A stretch of 64,000 bases of DNA from Charina bottae (GCA_023362775.1 JALMGJ010000001.1:88476501-88540500); one strand, 5' to 3'; positions 42,346 to 54,440 are shown, counted from the stretch's first letter. Translations and numbers: made by a program. Notes: a model not told the origin generated them from the sequence alone.

Positions 42346-43172
42346 TATGATTATCTTTCATTATAAAGTTTTTAATTCTTCAGGCTGCAATTTCTCACAC
42401 TTTTAAATTCTACTGATCCAATAAAAGATAAATTTTAGTTTTCTGAATGGACTGGATAGAGAAAAGGCTATTAGGATAGATAAAAGTAACCTCCATCGTC
42501 AGTGGGAGTTAATATTGAATAAGAATTGTTTGGGGGACACACAAAAGGAAGAGCTATTGATTTAATGTCTTGAGTAGCTTCTGAGATTTCTCAGAAGCAT
42601 CTGGCTGTTCATTATGAGAGGATGAATACTGGACTCAATCAACACTTACGTTGATTGAGTAATTACATTTTCTTTACTATCTAGTTGTTATTTTAACATT
42701 TATTTATTGAGACTGAAAACTATTTATTTAGATAAATGTAAAGACTCCCAACAACTCTGGGCACTTTACATTATAAATTAGTATAAGCATGAAAGAAGAA
42801 AGGGAAGTTCTTTGAAACAGGGTCCTGGAGTCTCCAGTTATGAAATTTTATTTAGTCGGCTGAAAATAAATCGCCCTGGTCCTCCTACTCCCATTATGAA
42901 AACCACAGATAAAGAGAGCAAAGAGCAAGGAAATGTAAATCATTGCTGTTTGTGCAAAAATGGTTGCCTTGTTGGGGGGAAAAAAGGAATTTGTTTATTT
43001 TTATATGCCCTACTGCAACAGAAACCATAACAAAACCTATGTGCTACTGAAACTGAAATAGACTAGATTTGAATTTTTGACTAGCAGAACTTTCATGATT
43101 GCCTGAGCAGATGGAAAAGGCAAGACAGAAAGTTAAAACTTGGGACCAGAACTGTCAAGAGAATGGACTTCT
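42346..43172. other. Non-coding stretch with a LINE tail-like segment
   Basis: 42695-42790 ('catttatttattgag...actctgggcactttac') looks like a decayed CR1-type 3' end on the minus strand. Nothing else is recognised. Confidence 0.4.
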
Positions 43173-43189
43173 AAACCTTATAAGGTTTT

Positions 43190-43623
43190 GGTGGTGGTTG
43201 TGGGTTTTCCAGGCTGTGTGGCCGTGTTCTGGCAGTTTTGGTTCCTAACGTTTCGCCAGTAGCTGTGGCTGGCATCTTCAGAGGACAGGAGCACAGCTAG
43301 AAGATTCTGTCTGTGCCCAAGTGGAGGGTGTGTGTCCCTGCTGGTGTTTATAGCTGCTGAGAGGGTGTGTGTCTTCTGTGGGTCATTTACAAGAGATTAG
43401 GAGAGGGTTGTGGTGATTAGGGGGTGTGATGCTGTCATGTGTGGGATTAGCACATCTATTGTGTGAGTTGTTTGTATATTTCTGTGGTTGAGTAGAGTTC
43501 GTTGACCTTTTGCAAGCTGTGTTTTTCAGGACTGGCAGCCAGGTTTTGCTGATCTTTAGGCTTTCTTCTTTTTTATTGAAACTGTGTTGGTGTTTATGTA
43601 TTTCAATGGTTTTATAAGGTTTA
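43190..43623 (-). mobile_element. Penelope-type insertion with hammerhead-like motif, 434 bp
   Basis: It is flanked by a 17-bp duplication with one mismatch (43173-43189 and 43624-43640, aaaccttat/caaggtttt). On the minus strand the end near 43190 contains a hammerhead-like core followed by 'cagaacacggccacacagcc', a widespread amniote repeat string. It shares this end with 60843-61008. No RT or GIY-YIG frame is present. Assignment to Penelope-like elements rests on the ribozyme-like end and long variable duplication. Confidence 0.65.
43241..43286 (-). ncRNA. Hammerhead-ribozyme-like motif
   Basis: On the minus strand: stem I UCCU/AGGA; core CUGAAGA (43281-43275); stem II GCCAG/CUGGC; GAA (43254-43252); then the palindrome ACGU (43251-43248), which could form a dimer-type stem III. 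One extra U lies between the CUGANGA core and stem II compared with the standard fold, so cleavage activity is uncertain. Confidence 0.5.
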
Positions 43624-43640
43624 AAACCTTACAAGGTTTT

Positions 43641-44389
43641 CTTTTCTTTCCATTCCTTTTCTCTGTTTCTAGGCTCAGTAAGCTGGTATGGGCAAAAGGA
43701 GGTTTGAAAAAATAGGAGGAACTTAATCAACATTGGAAAACAAACAACAGGCTGTTGATGTCAGTCCTTTGTCAACATTTGAGTTGGTTCTTCTTCAACA
43801 GAGAGGGAAGGAAGAGGTTTTCCAAACTAGTTCATTATATTTTTTAGCTATTTACTAAATGATTATATGCTTTCAAGAGTCTTTCCCCCCCCCCATGCTT
43901 CAATTACAAGTTTCATGAGAGACATTCAGGGGAGTAAAAAAAAAGAAATGTCAAGATGATAGCTGCCAACTGTGAGATTGAAGTTCCACTTCTTTTTTAG
44001 ATGTGTCATGTAAAGCTTGTAAAAAAAAAGTGAGGCTTTCATCACATGATTGTGGCCACCATTTTGTCACTTCTGGCACACACACACCCCTGCAGATACC
44101 CATGTGTTGAATTACATAATGGCTGGGTTTTCATAACATGCTGGACTAGAAGAAAGTAGGATTGGACCGTTAGTGGTTCAGTGTGTTCAAATCCAGCAAT
44201 CGTATTAGCAATTAAATGGCTTAAATTAACCAAATCATTATACACCAAGATCTCCCAATCTTTGTGAACTAAGGGGCATATTTGGCATTATGAGAGCATG
44301 TTATGGTCATGCTCACAAAATGGGCAGTGTGCCCAACCATAAGACACTCAGTTATCAGAAGGCAACCAAAGCACTGAGTTGGAGTCAGC
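43641..44389. other. Non-coding stretch
   Basis: Contains the 'ggctgggttttcataacatgctg' string related to the inverted repeat at 8969. No gene. Confidence 0.4.
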
Positions 44390-44402
44390 TACTTCTTGGG
44401 GT

Positions 44403-44739
44403 AGGGGGTGTGGTGGCTCAGCGGGTAAGACGCCAGGCTTGTCGATCGGAAGATCACAAGTTTGGAGGTTCGAATCCCTAGCCCTGTGTGTGGAGTGAGC
44501 TCCCGCACTCGCCCCAGCTCTTGCCAACCTAGCAATTCGAAAGCATGCAAATGCAAGTAGATGAATAGGTACCACTTCGGTGGGTAGGTAACAGCGTTCC
44601 ACGCGTGTCATGCGGCCACATGACCGTGGAAGCGTCTTCGGACAGCGCTGGCTCTTCGGCTAACAAACGGAGATGAGCACCGGCCCCTAGAGTCGGACGC
44701 GACTGCACATATGTGCGGGGGGAACCTTTACCTTTACCT
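44403..44739 (+). mobile_element. Sauria SINE, full length
   Basis: Plus-strand copy with B box ggttcgaatcc at 44468-44478, the BovB-like string near 44690-44705, and a tail of two to three ACCTTT units. A perfect 13-bp duplication, tacttcttggggt, lies at 44390-44402 and 44740-44752. Confidence 0.95.
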
Positions 44740-44752
44740 TACTTCTTGGGGT

Positions 44753-46022
44753 GGGGGTGGGGGGCAGAGGGAACCCAGAAGCATTGCTGAAAAAACAAGT
44801 TATGGTACTGGCTAATGCTTCCCTTTGCAGAATGCTAACTTCCCATTATTTTTTTAAAGTAAATTCCTCATAAATAAATTTAGACAGTACAAGGAGCTTA
44901 GTACTAAGGCACATTGTTGCCCCCAGATCCCAGATTAGGGATCCAAGTGTTCATTTATAATATGGATTACAAAATGCTTTGTGAAAATATCAATTGTTAA
45001 TCCAAGTTTAATATTTGACATGTAATTGTGTTCAAAAGTTATAATTTTGTTAAATTAGTGTTTGGAATATATTATGATCAATATTTGTATTTTCTTTTTG
45101 TCCTCTTACACTGTGAAGAAACAGCATTGCCATCTTCCACTGGGCTTGGTGTGCTGGAGCCAAGTTTCAACTTGACTTTATCAAGTGGCACAAGTTTGAT
45201 GCCATGTTTGTTTTTGCCCTACAGGGCCCTTCAAAGCTAGGTTGTCTGCTTGGCAGCTGTTGTGGAGGATCTCTGCAGGACATTTGCAATTAAAAAAACT
45301 GCCCTTGGTTCTCTGGGGATTTTCTCCTTACCCTGACATGTATATTTTTATTACTTCCATATAATTTAATACTTCTGTAATATTGCAACTACAGTAGCCA
45401 TTGTATTATTTCAGTAGTATAACTGCAGATAGCTTTAAAGAGCTCTGCTATACAATCATCTGTTCAACCTTGATAGCATTCCCAGTGCATCCTAACTGCC
45501 AAATGCCTTCCTCCCACAAACAGATCCCAAAGGCATCCAGAGTTCAACTCCTTGTTCAGTGATGAAGCAGAGGGCACAGCAAGCAGTCATTTTCTACAAC
45601 TAAAATGTGAAGGGCAGGATAAGATGTGGGATGTGCTCCATCTGCCTCTGGGGCAGAGGAAAACTTGGTTTCTCCAGGAGTTGTTGGGAGCTGGATTTTC
45701 TTGTGTGAAAGGTACTCCAACTGGACTGCAGCCATCAGCATCCAGGCACAGAGACATCATACTGCTGTCCTGAAGTGGATAAATAGGGGTGACTGAGATA
45801 AGTGTGGAGCATCAGCCTTCTTCACAGAATGTTCAGTCTCTGGTATGTCCAATTTAAAAGATTATCTGATTGCAAGATTGGGAAAGGATCTTCTTAGCTG
45901 CATGCAGCCAGTCCAAAAAGATAACTTCAAGCTGTATCCTCTAATGCTAAAAATGCTTTTATTTGCATAATTGCCACTTTCCATGTCACTAGAATGGGCC
46001 AGCAACCATTTTTGGAGGGTTG
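44753..46022. other. Non-coding stretch
   Basis: No element or exon can be supported. A plus-strand frame of 73 codons at 45552-45773 has no recognisable domain. Confidence 0.4.
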
Positions 46023-46030
46023 GTATAGAG

Positions 46031-46290
46031 CAGGGGTGGGCAATGTCAGGCCCGCAGGCCATATAAGGGCCCAGGGGCTCCCGCCTAAGGCCCGCGGGGC
46101 TCCCACCCGCAAACCCCGCCCCTTCCATGAGATTGGCTCCTGCCCGCAAACCCCAACCCCAGTGCTTGTGATTGGCTCCCGCCCGCAAACTCCGGCCCCC
46201 GGTCCGCAGAAATCCCAGAAACCCCACCCCCCGATCCCCGGTTATAAATATCCAAATGGCCCTTGGCAGAAAAAAGATTCCCCACCCCTG
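46031..46290 (-). mobile_element. hAT MITE (CAGGGGTGGG termini) with CCAAT/GC-box units, 260 bp
   Basis: It starts CAGGGGTGGGCAATG and ends 'attccccacccctg'. Duplications gtatagag (46023-46030) and gtatatag (46291-46298) match at 7 of 8. ATTGG occurs at 46132 and 46171, with ccccgcccc between. It is the 11265 family in reverse. Confidence 0.92.
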
Positions 46291-46504
46291 GTATATAGGG
46301 TATCACTGTCTACTCATATCCTCCCATCACAAGGCAAATATTATGAATATTGTGCTAATCTTAATCACAATGACACCAAGTAATGAAACATGTATCATGA
46401 TGTCTGCCCTCCATTCTTGAATCATGGTGTTGCACATAAGTACATAAGGGGCAAAGTCTGCATTATGAAGGTGCAATGCATGTTTCATCCCTTGCCCTAA
46501 ACAT

Positions 46505-46840
46505 TATATATATTATTTTATTTTTTATTTATTTATTTTCTATCCTGCCTTTATTATTTTTATAAATAACTCAAGGCGGCGAACATACCTAATACTCCTT
46601 CCTCCTCCTCTTTTCCCCACAACCACCACTGTGAGGTGAGTTGGGCTGAGAGAGAGTGACTGGCCCAAGGTCACCCAGCCGGCTTTCATGCCTAAGGCGG
46701 GACTAGAACTCTCAGTCTCCTGGTTTCCTATTGGCTCCTTCCCAGGGCTGAGAGTGAGTGACTGGCCCAAGGTCACCCAGCCGGCTTTCATGCCTAAGGC
46801 GGGACTAGAACTCTCAGTCTCCTGGTTTCTAGCCGGTTGC
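46505..46840 (-). mobile_element. MIR-like SINE with a tandemly duplicated promoter and core
   Basis: Minus-strand copy. The core and promoter segment 46644-46728 is repeated almost exactly at 46745-46829 (about 85 bp, period 101 bp). Each copy has 'gactggcccaaggtcaccca' and a 'gactagaactctcagtctcc' B-box-type segment. The A/T-rich 3' end is at the left. Confidence 0.85.
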
Positions 46841-46841
46841 C

Positions 46842-47040
46842 TTATTTTATTTTTTATTTATTTTATTAAATTTATATTACTGCCCATCTCCCCCATCAGG
46901 GACCCTGGGCGGTTCACAATAAAACAGTTAAAACATAAATAGAAAAATTACAATATAATAAATAATATAAAATCCAAGTATACAAGATGTTAAAAATGGT
47001 GATACTAGGAGGCTTCATGGGACCAGCCTCAACCTTTACC
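46842..47040 (-). mobile_element. CR1 3' end with A/T-rich tail
   Basis: A TTTATT-type run precedes 'attactgcccatctcccccatcag' and 'ccctgggcggttcacaat', the CR1 3' signature in reverse. Coding sequence to the right is too decayed to follow. Confidence 0.78.
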
Positions 47041-48859
47041 TTCTCCCATCCTCAGTTATACTTTGCCACTCCAGTTGGTGAAGATCAACTCTGAAATGTC
47101 ATGCCTTCCTCATGAAAGACTGAATTTCTTTCTTCAGGATTGACACCAATCTGTGGCACCCTTGGGTAGCTGTCAGACCCTAGCATGCTAGGAGCCCACT
47201 AGCACCACAACTGCCCTAGTGTAATGCCAAGAAGCCAGGTCTGCGAGCCACCGTCTTATATGTCCACCATGTCCTCACTGGTGTTCCGAGCCACTTTGGT
47301 CTGAAATCTGCCATGTTATTCTCACCTGCTGGCCTTGGGCAACACAACAGCAGGAGTCCTGTTGGAATGGCAGCTCTGAGATTTGACCAGGAATGTAAAA
47401 TTGTGGAGGAGACAAATCAGAAGGCAGTTTGTTGATGTTGTTAATTTGGAGCCATCTTTCTTTAAATTGTATAGCGGACACATAGTTTACAACAGCCATT
47501 TACTGGACAGGTGGTGTTGGTGAAGGGCAGCATAGGTAAAACAAATCTAAAAAGTATGCTATGGAAACAAATAGCATAGGTGTGGTTTTCTTTGTGACAA
47601 GAATAAGGGAACATGTGGCTGGAGGTAGCAGAAAGGCCCTAGCTTGCAAGAGTTTGCTGCCACAACATGTCATTACAGCCCATCCTGTGTGGTGTGCATC
47701 CCTACTTTCTCCTCTGCATATTGGGAAACACTCTGGTGTGATGCACTCTGCTTATCCTTGCCATTCTTTTACTTTTGTTATAGAAAAATAATCATTAGGA
47801 TCAGGAAAAGAAAAGCCACACGTTCTCTCTACCCATCCTCAAACAGGTCCCCTTTTTTCCCAAGAACTGTCAAATCTTTGATGGTACTTCTAGAAATGGT
47901 CTTCTCTTATTAAGCTGGATAGGTTGGTAAAAAGGCATCCAGTGTGACCAGAATAAAAAACATAGCAGCTTGTGGCTGGCTTAGGGGCACAAAGCCAGAA
48001 AATAGCTTTGCTCAGAAGACGATTTCCAAACTAGTACAGCTTGTCCTTAAAATAGCAACCTTCTTCTTCATTTCCCCTCTCCTCTCTTTTATCATCTACA
48101 GTCCAATCCTATCTTTTTAAAAATTATTATTTCGAACAAAGCCCTGTTTGCTTCAATGGAAATTATATCCCAGAAAGCATGTTTAAAATTGCTACCCTAG
48201 AAATGTTTTCAGAATGTGGTGATTCTCCTCTCCCCATCCCCACCAATATACATGCCTACTCTGATACAGCAAATGTTTCTAGAAGCTTCCTAGACATGAG
48301 ATCCATCTCCCAATTGCCTAGGTTTCTTTAGTCCAGGAATAAACAAACTGGTCCATGGGCCTTATGTGGCCCGGTATCACCCGTATGACTCTCCAGCACA
48401 ACAAATTTATGCTTCCGAAATTTAGCAGCAAGATGGCTAAATTTGGAAACCATGATTTTAACTTATTTTTCATGTTTTGGGGAGAAGGAATGGAAAAAGG
48501 TCTTCTGCTCCTATATCCCCAATCCCATCCCCCAAAGCCAAAAGTTGCCTAAAATTTTCAGCAACCCCTTACAATGATTTCACAACATCCTCAGAAGGCA
48601 TTTTGGGGGCTTTTGGAAGACCCTTGAAGCTTCAAACACTGTCCTTCCTGCTTTAGGGAATGATGCTTCCATAGAGAATCCAAGGTCATTAGGGGACAGG
48701 CTTGGGAGGTTACCTTCTAATTTTTGATTTTCCACTGAGATGCAGCCCTTAGTTTCTGCTCACCCTTTTTCAGAGACACACATTTGTTGCTGTGTATCAG
48801 AGAAAGATGTCTATTGGCAATCAGCCTCTTTTTCATGTTTCTCTCATTACTGATCTTGA
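47041..48859. other. Long non-coding stretch
   Basis: No gene or delimited repeat. 48335-48410 has a 'gtccatgggccttatgtggccc' string, possibly a hAT remnant. Confidence 0.4.
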
Positions 48860-49035
48860 GAGCCACGGTGGGGTCTGTGTCAGACTAGGACTGGGGAGAA
48901 CTAGGTTCAAATCCCCAGTCAGCCATGTTGGTCACTAAGTGACTTTGGGCAAGTATTTCTCTCTCATTTATGCTATCAGCCACCCTAATCTATGTGCAGA
49001 ATTGTTGTGAATGGAGATCTCACCACACTCCATCT
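48860..49035 (+). mobile_element. MIR-like SINE
   Basis: Plus-strand copy: an A-box-like start, B box 'ggttcaaatcccc' at about 48903-48915, then 'cagccatg' and core 'gtgactttgggcaagtatttc'. The 3' part is lost. Confidence 0.72.
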
Positions 49036-49695
49036 CCTGTTTTTGTTTGTCTTTGTTTCTCTTGCTGTATTGTTCTCTCCATTTCAAAGTCAGCAACTGT
49101 GAATACTGTTGTAGACCAGTTTCAAACTGCTTTTTGAAGGATTGAGGAGTGGAAATACCCCTTATTTTATTGCTATGGCTTATGAGCTACTCAATCATTC
49201 CATAGAACTTCTTTTAAAGGGAAACTGAAAGTATAAGGGGGAAAAAGGAAAAATAGTCCAGAAGTTCACAGATAGAGCAAATAACAAGAAAACTGAAATG
49301 CTGGATTTGAGCCTCCAGTAAAGACCAAGAAACCACATTTTCCCATTGCTTTTTTGCCTCTGTAGCAAACACTCATCCCACATTGCCCTTGTCTAAGGAA
49401 GAGACAAACATTCATCTGGTTCACATTGAATAAAAACTTCCCAAACAGGCATTCCCAAAATTCCAGAAGTCAATAACGAACTATTTCCATATTGTTGCCA
49501 AGAAAACAACCTGGACAAGTTTATTGAGCCATCAAGAGTTGAGCTTGACTTGAAGGAGACTTAAATTAATATGCAAAGTGGGTTTTGTGCATACCAGAAT
49601 ATTAATTGTATCCTCTCCAATATGGAGCTAATGTTTTAAATACAACAACAGTGTTTTACCTATGCCAGTTACAATTCTCTTTTTTCTCTCTGACA
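49036..49695. other. Unique non-coding stretch
   Basis: Nothing recognised. Confidence 0.45.
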
Positions 49696-50250
49696 TTTTA
49701 TTTATTTGCAGCATTTGTATACCACCAACTCCACAAGGACTCCCAATAGTTTGCAAAAAACCTGAAACATAAAGTCCATTAAAACCAGCAAAACAATAAC
49801 CTGACTCCCCCCCCCCAACCCAGCATTCATATAAGCAAGTCCCCAATTACCATTGCAGTGTCCTGTGGTCACATGATCACCATTTTCAACCTTCCTGGCT
49901 GCCTTCTGGCAAACAAAATCACTGGGGAACCACGTGATTCGCTTAACAACCACATGGTTGTTCACTTAACAGCCGCTGCAAAAAAAGTTAATAAAACCAG
50001 GTTGGAATCGCTTAATGACCGCTTCACTTAGCAACTGAAATTCTGGTCCCAATTGTCGTTAAGCGAGGACTACCTGTATTGGGAGAGCGCCACCTGGAAC
50101 TTTGGAGGTAAACTATTCCATAATAATGGGGCAACCTTCTCCCCCCTTCTCCCCCTCCCTTGATCTCACAAGGGGAGGATTCTCAGAATTCCCATTTGAG
50201 AAGAATGCACAACTATCTTGAAAGTAAGCAGTCCTGCAGGTAACCAGGCA
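49696..50250 (-). mobile_element. CR1-type LINE 3' end, split by a mariner MITE
   Basis: 'attttatttatttgcagc' and 'ggactcccaatagtttgc' at the left, and a 3' coding remnant ('gaggtaaactattccataataatgggg') after the MITE, fit a decayed minus-strand CR1 3' end. Confidence 0.55.
49838..50076. mobile_element. Tc1/mariner-type MITE, one end lost
   Basis: The right end is, inverted, CAGGTAGTCCTCGCTTAACG, followed by TA. The interior 'ggtcacatgatcacc' and 'cttaacaaccacatgg' is related to 27542-27873. The left terminus is missing. Confidence 0.78.
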
Positions 50251-52429
50251 CTAAGGCTTTACATAGTCTATTAATTTCTAGCATGAAGAAGGGAAATGTC
50301 TCAGGATCTGGCACAGAAAAAAACCTAAAGGCAGCTCTCAGTTCTCCTGAATTTATTGCCATCAGTGAGTGGATTGTTCCAGTTTATAATGTTCAGTCCT
50401 TCACCATAATAAACTGACAGCTTGGGAGAACAAATGCAAGGAAAATCTTTCATGTAATACTATAAACTACTCAAGTGATTTAGCACACCTATTTTCCATT
50501 AAATTAAAGCTTAATAAATTCTCACTCTCCTTTAACAAGTGAGTTCTACATACTTTATTCCATTGGTTCAAACCATACCAATCTGCCCAAGTGAATTTTC
50601 ACTTTCAGCAAAATTGCACAGAACATTACAGTGCATTCCTGAATCTTCAAGCATCTGACTTTTTAAAAAGGCTTATAAATTAATGAGTAACATTAAATGC
50701 TGCTAATACTCATGTATTTATTAAACTATGTCCAAGGATCATTAAACAGGCACACCAGGTAATTAACTCTCTCAAATTTTTTGCACTCCAGTTCTAAAGA
50801 GTTTGCCTGCAAGATAATGTACCCCATTGCTTTGAGTGGAAATCACTGGAACAAATGCCATGATTAGAAGCAGGGTAGACAGAAACTTCTCACTGGAAAA
50901 ATACTGGTTCAAACATGAGAGGCAGATAGGTGAAATTTGGGTCGCCAAAGCAACTGGGGGATGTGTGCAAAATTCTTGTCTGCAGTAATCACTTTTCCCC
51001 CTTTTTTTTCCTGCTAGCAACTCTCTTTCCTTAGCAGCAAGGCTGTTTGTTTCTTCCTATAATGCCTGAGAGATTGTACTCAGGGCCCTGTACAATAAGA
51101 AATTCTGATATCTTCTGATACCAGTGGAAGGAATGTGGAGGTAGCCGCCATTTGCTCACAGTGCCTCAGGAAAACCATTCTGAATTCATATATTGTGCTA
51201 CTGATGACTTAATGAGCCTTTCAGGCACTAGACCTCTATGTCTTTATGACCATTTGGAGCCTGGATTGGATGTACCATTTGCTCACTGATGCTCTCTAAC
51301 TCCTGTTCCAAGTAAACCATTCAAACTTTATAAGATTTTACTAGGATTTTTGTGAAATACTCTTTCCTCAATTTGCCTTCCCTTTTGTGGGTTTCAAATT
51401 GCAAGGGCTCATCTCTCCAATTTTTTAAAAGGGGCTCCCACATTTAGGTGAGGCTGTTACATTGCCCTTTCTTCCTTCCAAGGGTCCTAGGTTGCTGAAC
51501 ATAACCTGAACACACCTGAATATGGGAACGACATAACACAATTCTATGTTACATAGGATATTCCCAGGCCCACCCATGATCAACAAGCCCTGGACACCGA
51601 TTAGCCCAAATTGGAATGCAGGAATTGAAATCCGCTTGAGAAAGAGCTCAATTCCAACCTTTCCGTAAATCTGAGTTCTGCTTTCAATAGATGGGTGCTG
51701 GGGACATCTGATCCAGTGAATGACCTACTTTGTGAAAATTCACTCCTGCTGAAAAGAACCACATGCCAGTGTCAAATTCATAAAAGGGGAGCCTAACATA
51801 GTTTAGCAAAGGCTTTGCAGGATATACTGTTTGTAAGCTTCTTTTTCAGATAGGCAGCACAGTGAATGGTTGACTTGCTTGTTTGGCATAAGAGTTTTTC
51901 CCTAAGGAGAACACAGCAAGATGATAGGAATCTGTACACTATGTTCTCTGACATTTGCTTTTTCTTAAGCAGATGGCTGTCTCCAAAACTGAGTCTGAGA
52001 ATAAATACACGGAAACCCATTATATTTGGGGAGGGGTGTTCAGACCCATAGCTAGCTCAAAGACTAGGAGGGTCAGCAAATAATTGGGGCACCCTTCTTG
52101 TTTGAACCAGCCTGAGCTGGTTTCTGTTAAACTAGAAAAAAACAGGAGGGCTGGAGGAAGTTTAGGGAGTGCCCAACCTCCCTGCCCCTGCCTAGCTCCA
52201 TGCGTGGAGGTTTTGATGTTTAACCCACACCCCCTCTTTTTTCCCATGGCACAGGTAATGCTGGACATTTCTTTCACATTCACAATCCCTAGCCTTGAGA
52301 TCCTTAGCTTCTTCCTTAAAAATCAAAATCCAATAGAAAACACAGTCATAACTCTAACATAGAAGAAGATACAGTATATACAGGAAAGAGCAGGATAGGG
52401 AGCACCCAAGAGAAAGAGGGGAGCACTGA
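50251..52429. other. Largest repeat-poor stretch in the second half
   Basis: About 2.2 kb without a recognised transposon, RNA gene or exon. 50440-50760 is A/T-rich with many TAAT/ATTA strings. Confidence 0.4.
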
Positions 52430-52440
52430 CTTTCCAAGTA

Positions 52441-52773
52441 AAGGTAAAGGTTCCCCCCGCACATTTGTGCAGTCGTGTCCGACTCTAGGGGCCGGTGCTC
52501 ATCTCCGTTCGTTTAGCCGAAGAGCCAGCGTTGTCCGAAGACGCTTCCACGGTCATGTGGCCGGCATGATGCACGCCGAACGCTGCTACCTACCCACCGA
52601 AGTGGTACCTATTTATCTACTTGCATTTGCATGCTTTCGAATTGCTAGGTTGGCAAGAGTTGGGGTGAGTGCGGGAGCTCACTCCGTCACGCAGGGCTAG
52701 GGATTCGAACCTCCGAACTTGTGACCTTCCGATCGACAAGCCTGGCGTCTTACCCACTGAGCCACCACGCCCC
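52441..52773 (-). mobile_element. Sauria SINE, full length
   Basis: Minus-strand copy with ACCTTT tail units at the left and tRNA-like head at the right. An 11-bp duplication, ctttccaagta, lies at 52430-52440 and 52774-52784. Confidence 0.95.
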
Positions 52774-52784
52774 CTTTCCAAGTA

Positions 52785-54339
52785 GATCCAGCTAAAGCTG
52801 AACTTTGGGTGCTCCTCAGTCCCGGGTTTCAGCTGCTGGTATACTCTCCAAACTCGTCAAAGGTTGTCTGTTTAGAAAGAGGCGCCCGTTTGGCATGGGA
52901 ACACCATCTTTGCATAATGATTTCCTTCCTGGCATTGACTGTTGACAGGATTAATGAAGGGAAAACCTCCTTCCTGTCTGAAACCCTGGAGAGCGGCTGG
53001 CAGTCAGAACAGACCACTCTGGCTGAGGTGTGCTCTGACCCACCTCTCTCTCCACGCATGAGGTCACGCATGCCCTGAGCCCGATTGCAGGGGCCATTCC
53101 TTGCCTTTGGTGTGCAATAAGGATGCATTCAAGAGAAGCGGGGAACTTAAATAAAGAAGCAGCACTTGAGATTTGGCTGTGCTACTGCCCTGCTGTGCTC
53201 ATGCGGCTGCTACCTTGGCAATCTGCCCTTTGCAAAGCTGCCGTTCAGACAGTGGCCCAGTGCCAAGGAAACACTTGATGTAGGCAATTCCAATTCCCCC
53301 CCACCTTCCCCCATATGCATCTGTTTCCAAAATGCTCATGGCTGAGTAAGGAAATTGGATGAAGAGTGTCTCTCTGTGTGTGGGGGTGTCTGTGTCTGTG
53401 TCTGTGTGTGCCTACATTGATAGCAGACCTAACAGCACGTGGATCCTCTTGTGTGCATTGACATTTTCAGCCAGCTGCAGAATTGCCACTTAGAAATGGA
53501 TTGTTTCACTTCATGGATTCCATTACTAGCTGCTCTGTCCCTAATACTTCAGGTGTGTTACAAGTTTTAAGCAATGTGGGTACCTTTAAAACATTCACAC
53601 ACAATAATAAGAAGCACAGCATATACAATAGGATGCCTAGCTTTCAAAGCTTTCAAAGCTTAAAGCAGCCAAACAGCAGCTAGTACCAGCAGAGCAATTT
53701 TACTATCCCCCAATCCTTGGGTAAATTTCTAGAGAAAGGGCAATTTATCCAAAAGCTGCAATTGAGGAAAGCTCTTGAGAAAACCCAGCTTAGACTGAGG
53801 GCATGAAGGCACCAATTTTCCATAGTGGTTTATTCCCATGATGTAGTATCCAAAGAAACGAGGCTTCTGAACATGGACTTTCCATCTAGCTTTGCCTTTA
53901 TCTAGTTGTCACTCCTGTGATTGCAGCCATACTCGTGCGCTGCTACAGAGTAACTCATAAGAAGACTGGATCAGATGAAAGGCCTTATTCTAGCATCATT
54001 TTTTCAGTTTGACCAACAAGATACCCTTGGGAAGCCCACAAATACTGTAGGTCCTTCTTTGTATGCATTCAATATTACCTCACCTCTGAAGTTGGTGACT
54101 CCACACTGAATGTGTGTAACCCGCTTAAGATGGTAGCCATTATCATCTCACATGTCAGTGATGAGCTTTCTGTTACCTGCTTTAACTCCTTCTCATACAG
54201 TGGGAATCCAAGCACACCTTCCACTGTGTGATGCTTTTAAAACATGCACATCTGTTGCATTTATGTTTGCGTCTTGGCTCTGTTCTCCATGCAGAAGAAC
54301 GCAGAAGGAGGGGGGTCAATAACTCTAAAACAAGACAAA
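52785..54339. other. Non-coding stretch
   Basis: No exon. A frame of about 99 codons on the minus strand at 52829-53128 has no domain. 53358-53415 is GT-rich simple sequence. Confidence 0.4.
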
Positions 54340-54391
54340 ACATACGACAGAACATCTGTAGCTTGAATCATGTCAACTGGATTTCTATTTT

Positions 54392-54440
54392 CTTAGTGGA
54401 AACGTTTCGCTCCTTATCCAAGGAGCTTCTTCAGTCTGAG
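54392..54440 (-). ncRNA. Hammerhead-like motif, left arm
   Basis: Mirror image of the motif at 54481-54529: CUGAAGA, stem II GCUCCUU/AAGGAGC with loop GGAU, GAA, ACGU. It lies on the minus strand of the left arm. Confidence 0.5.
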
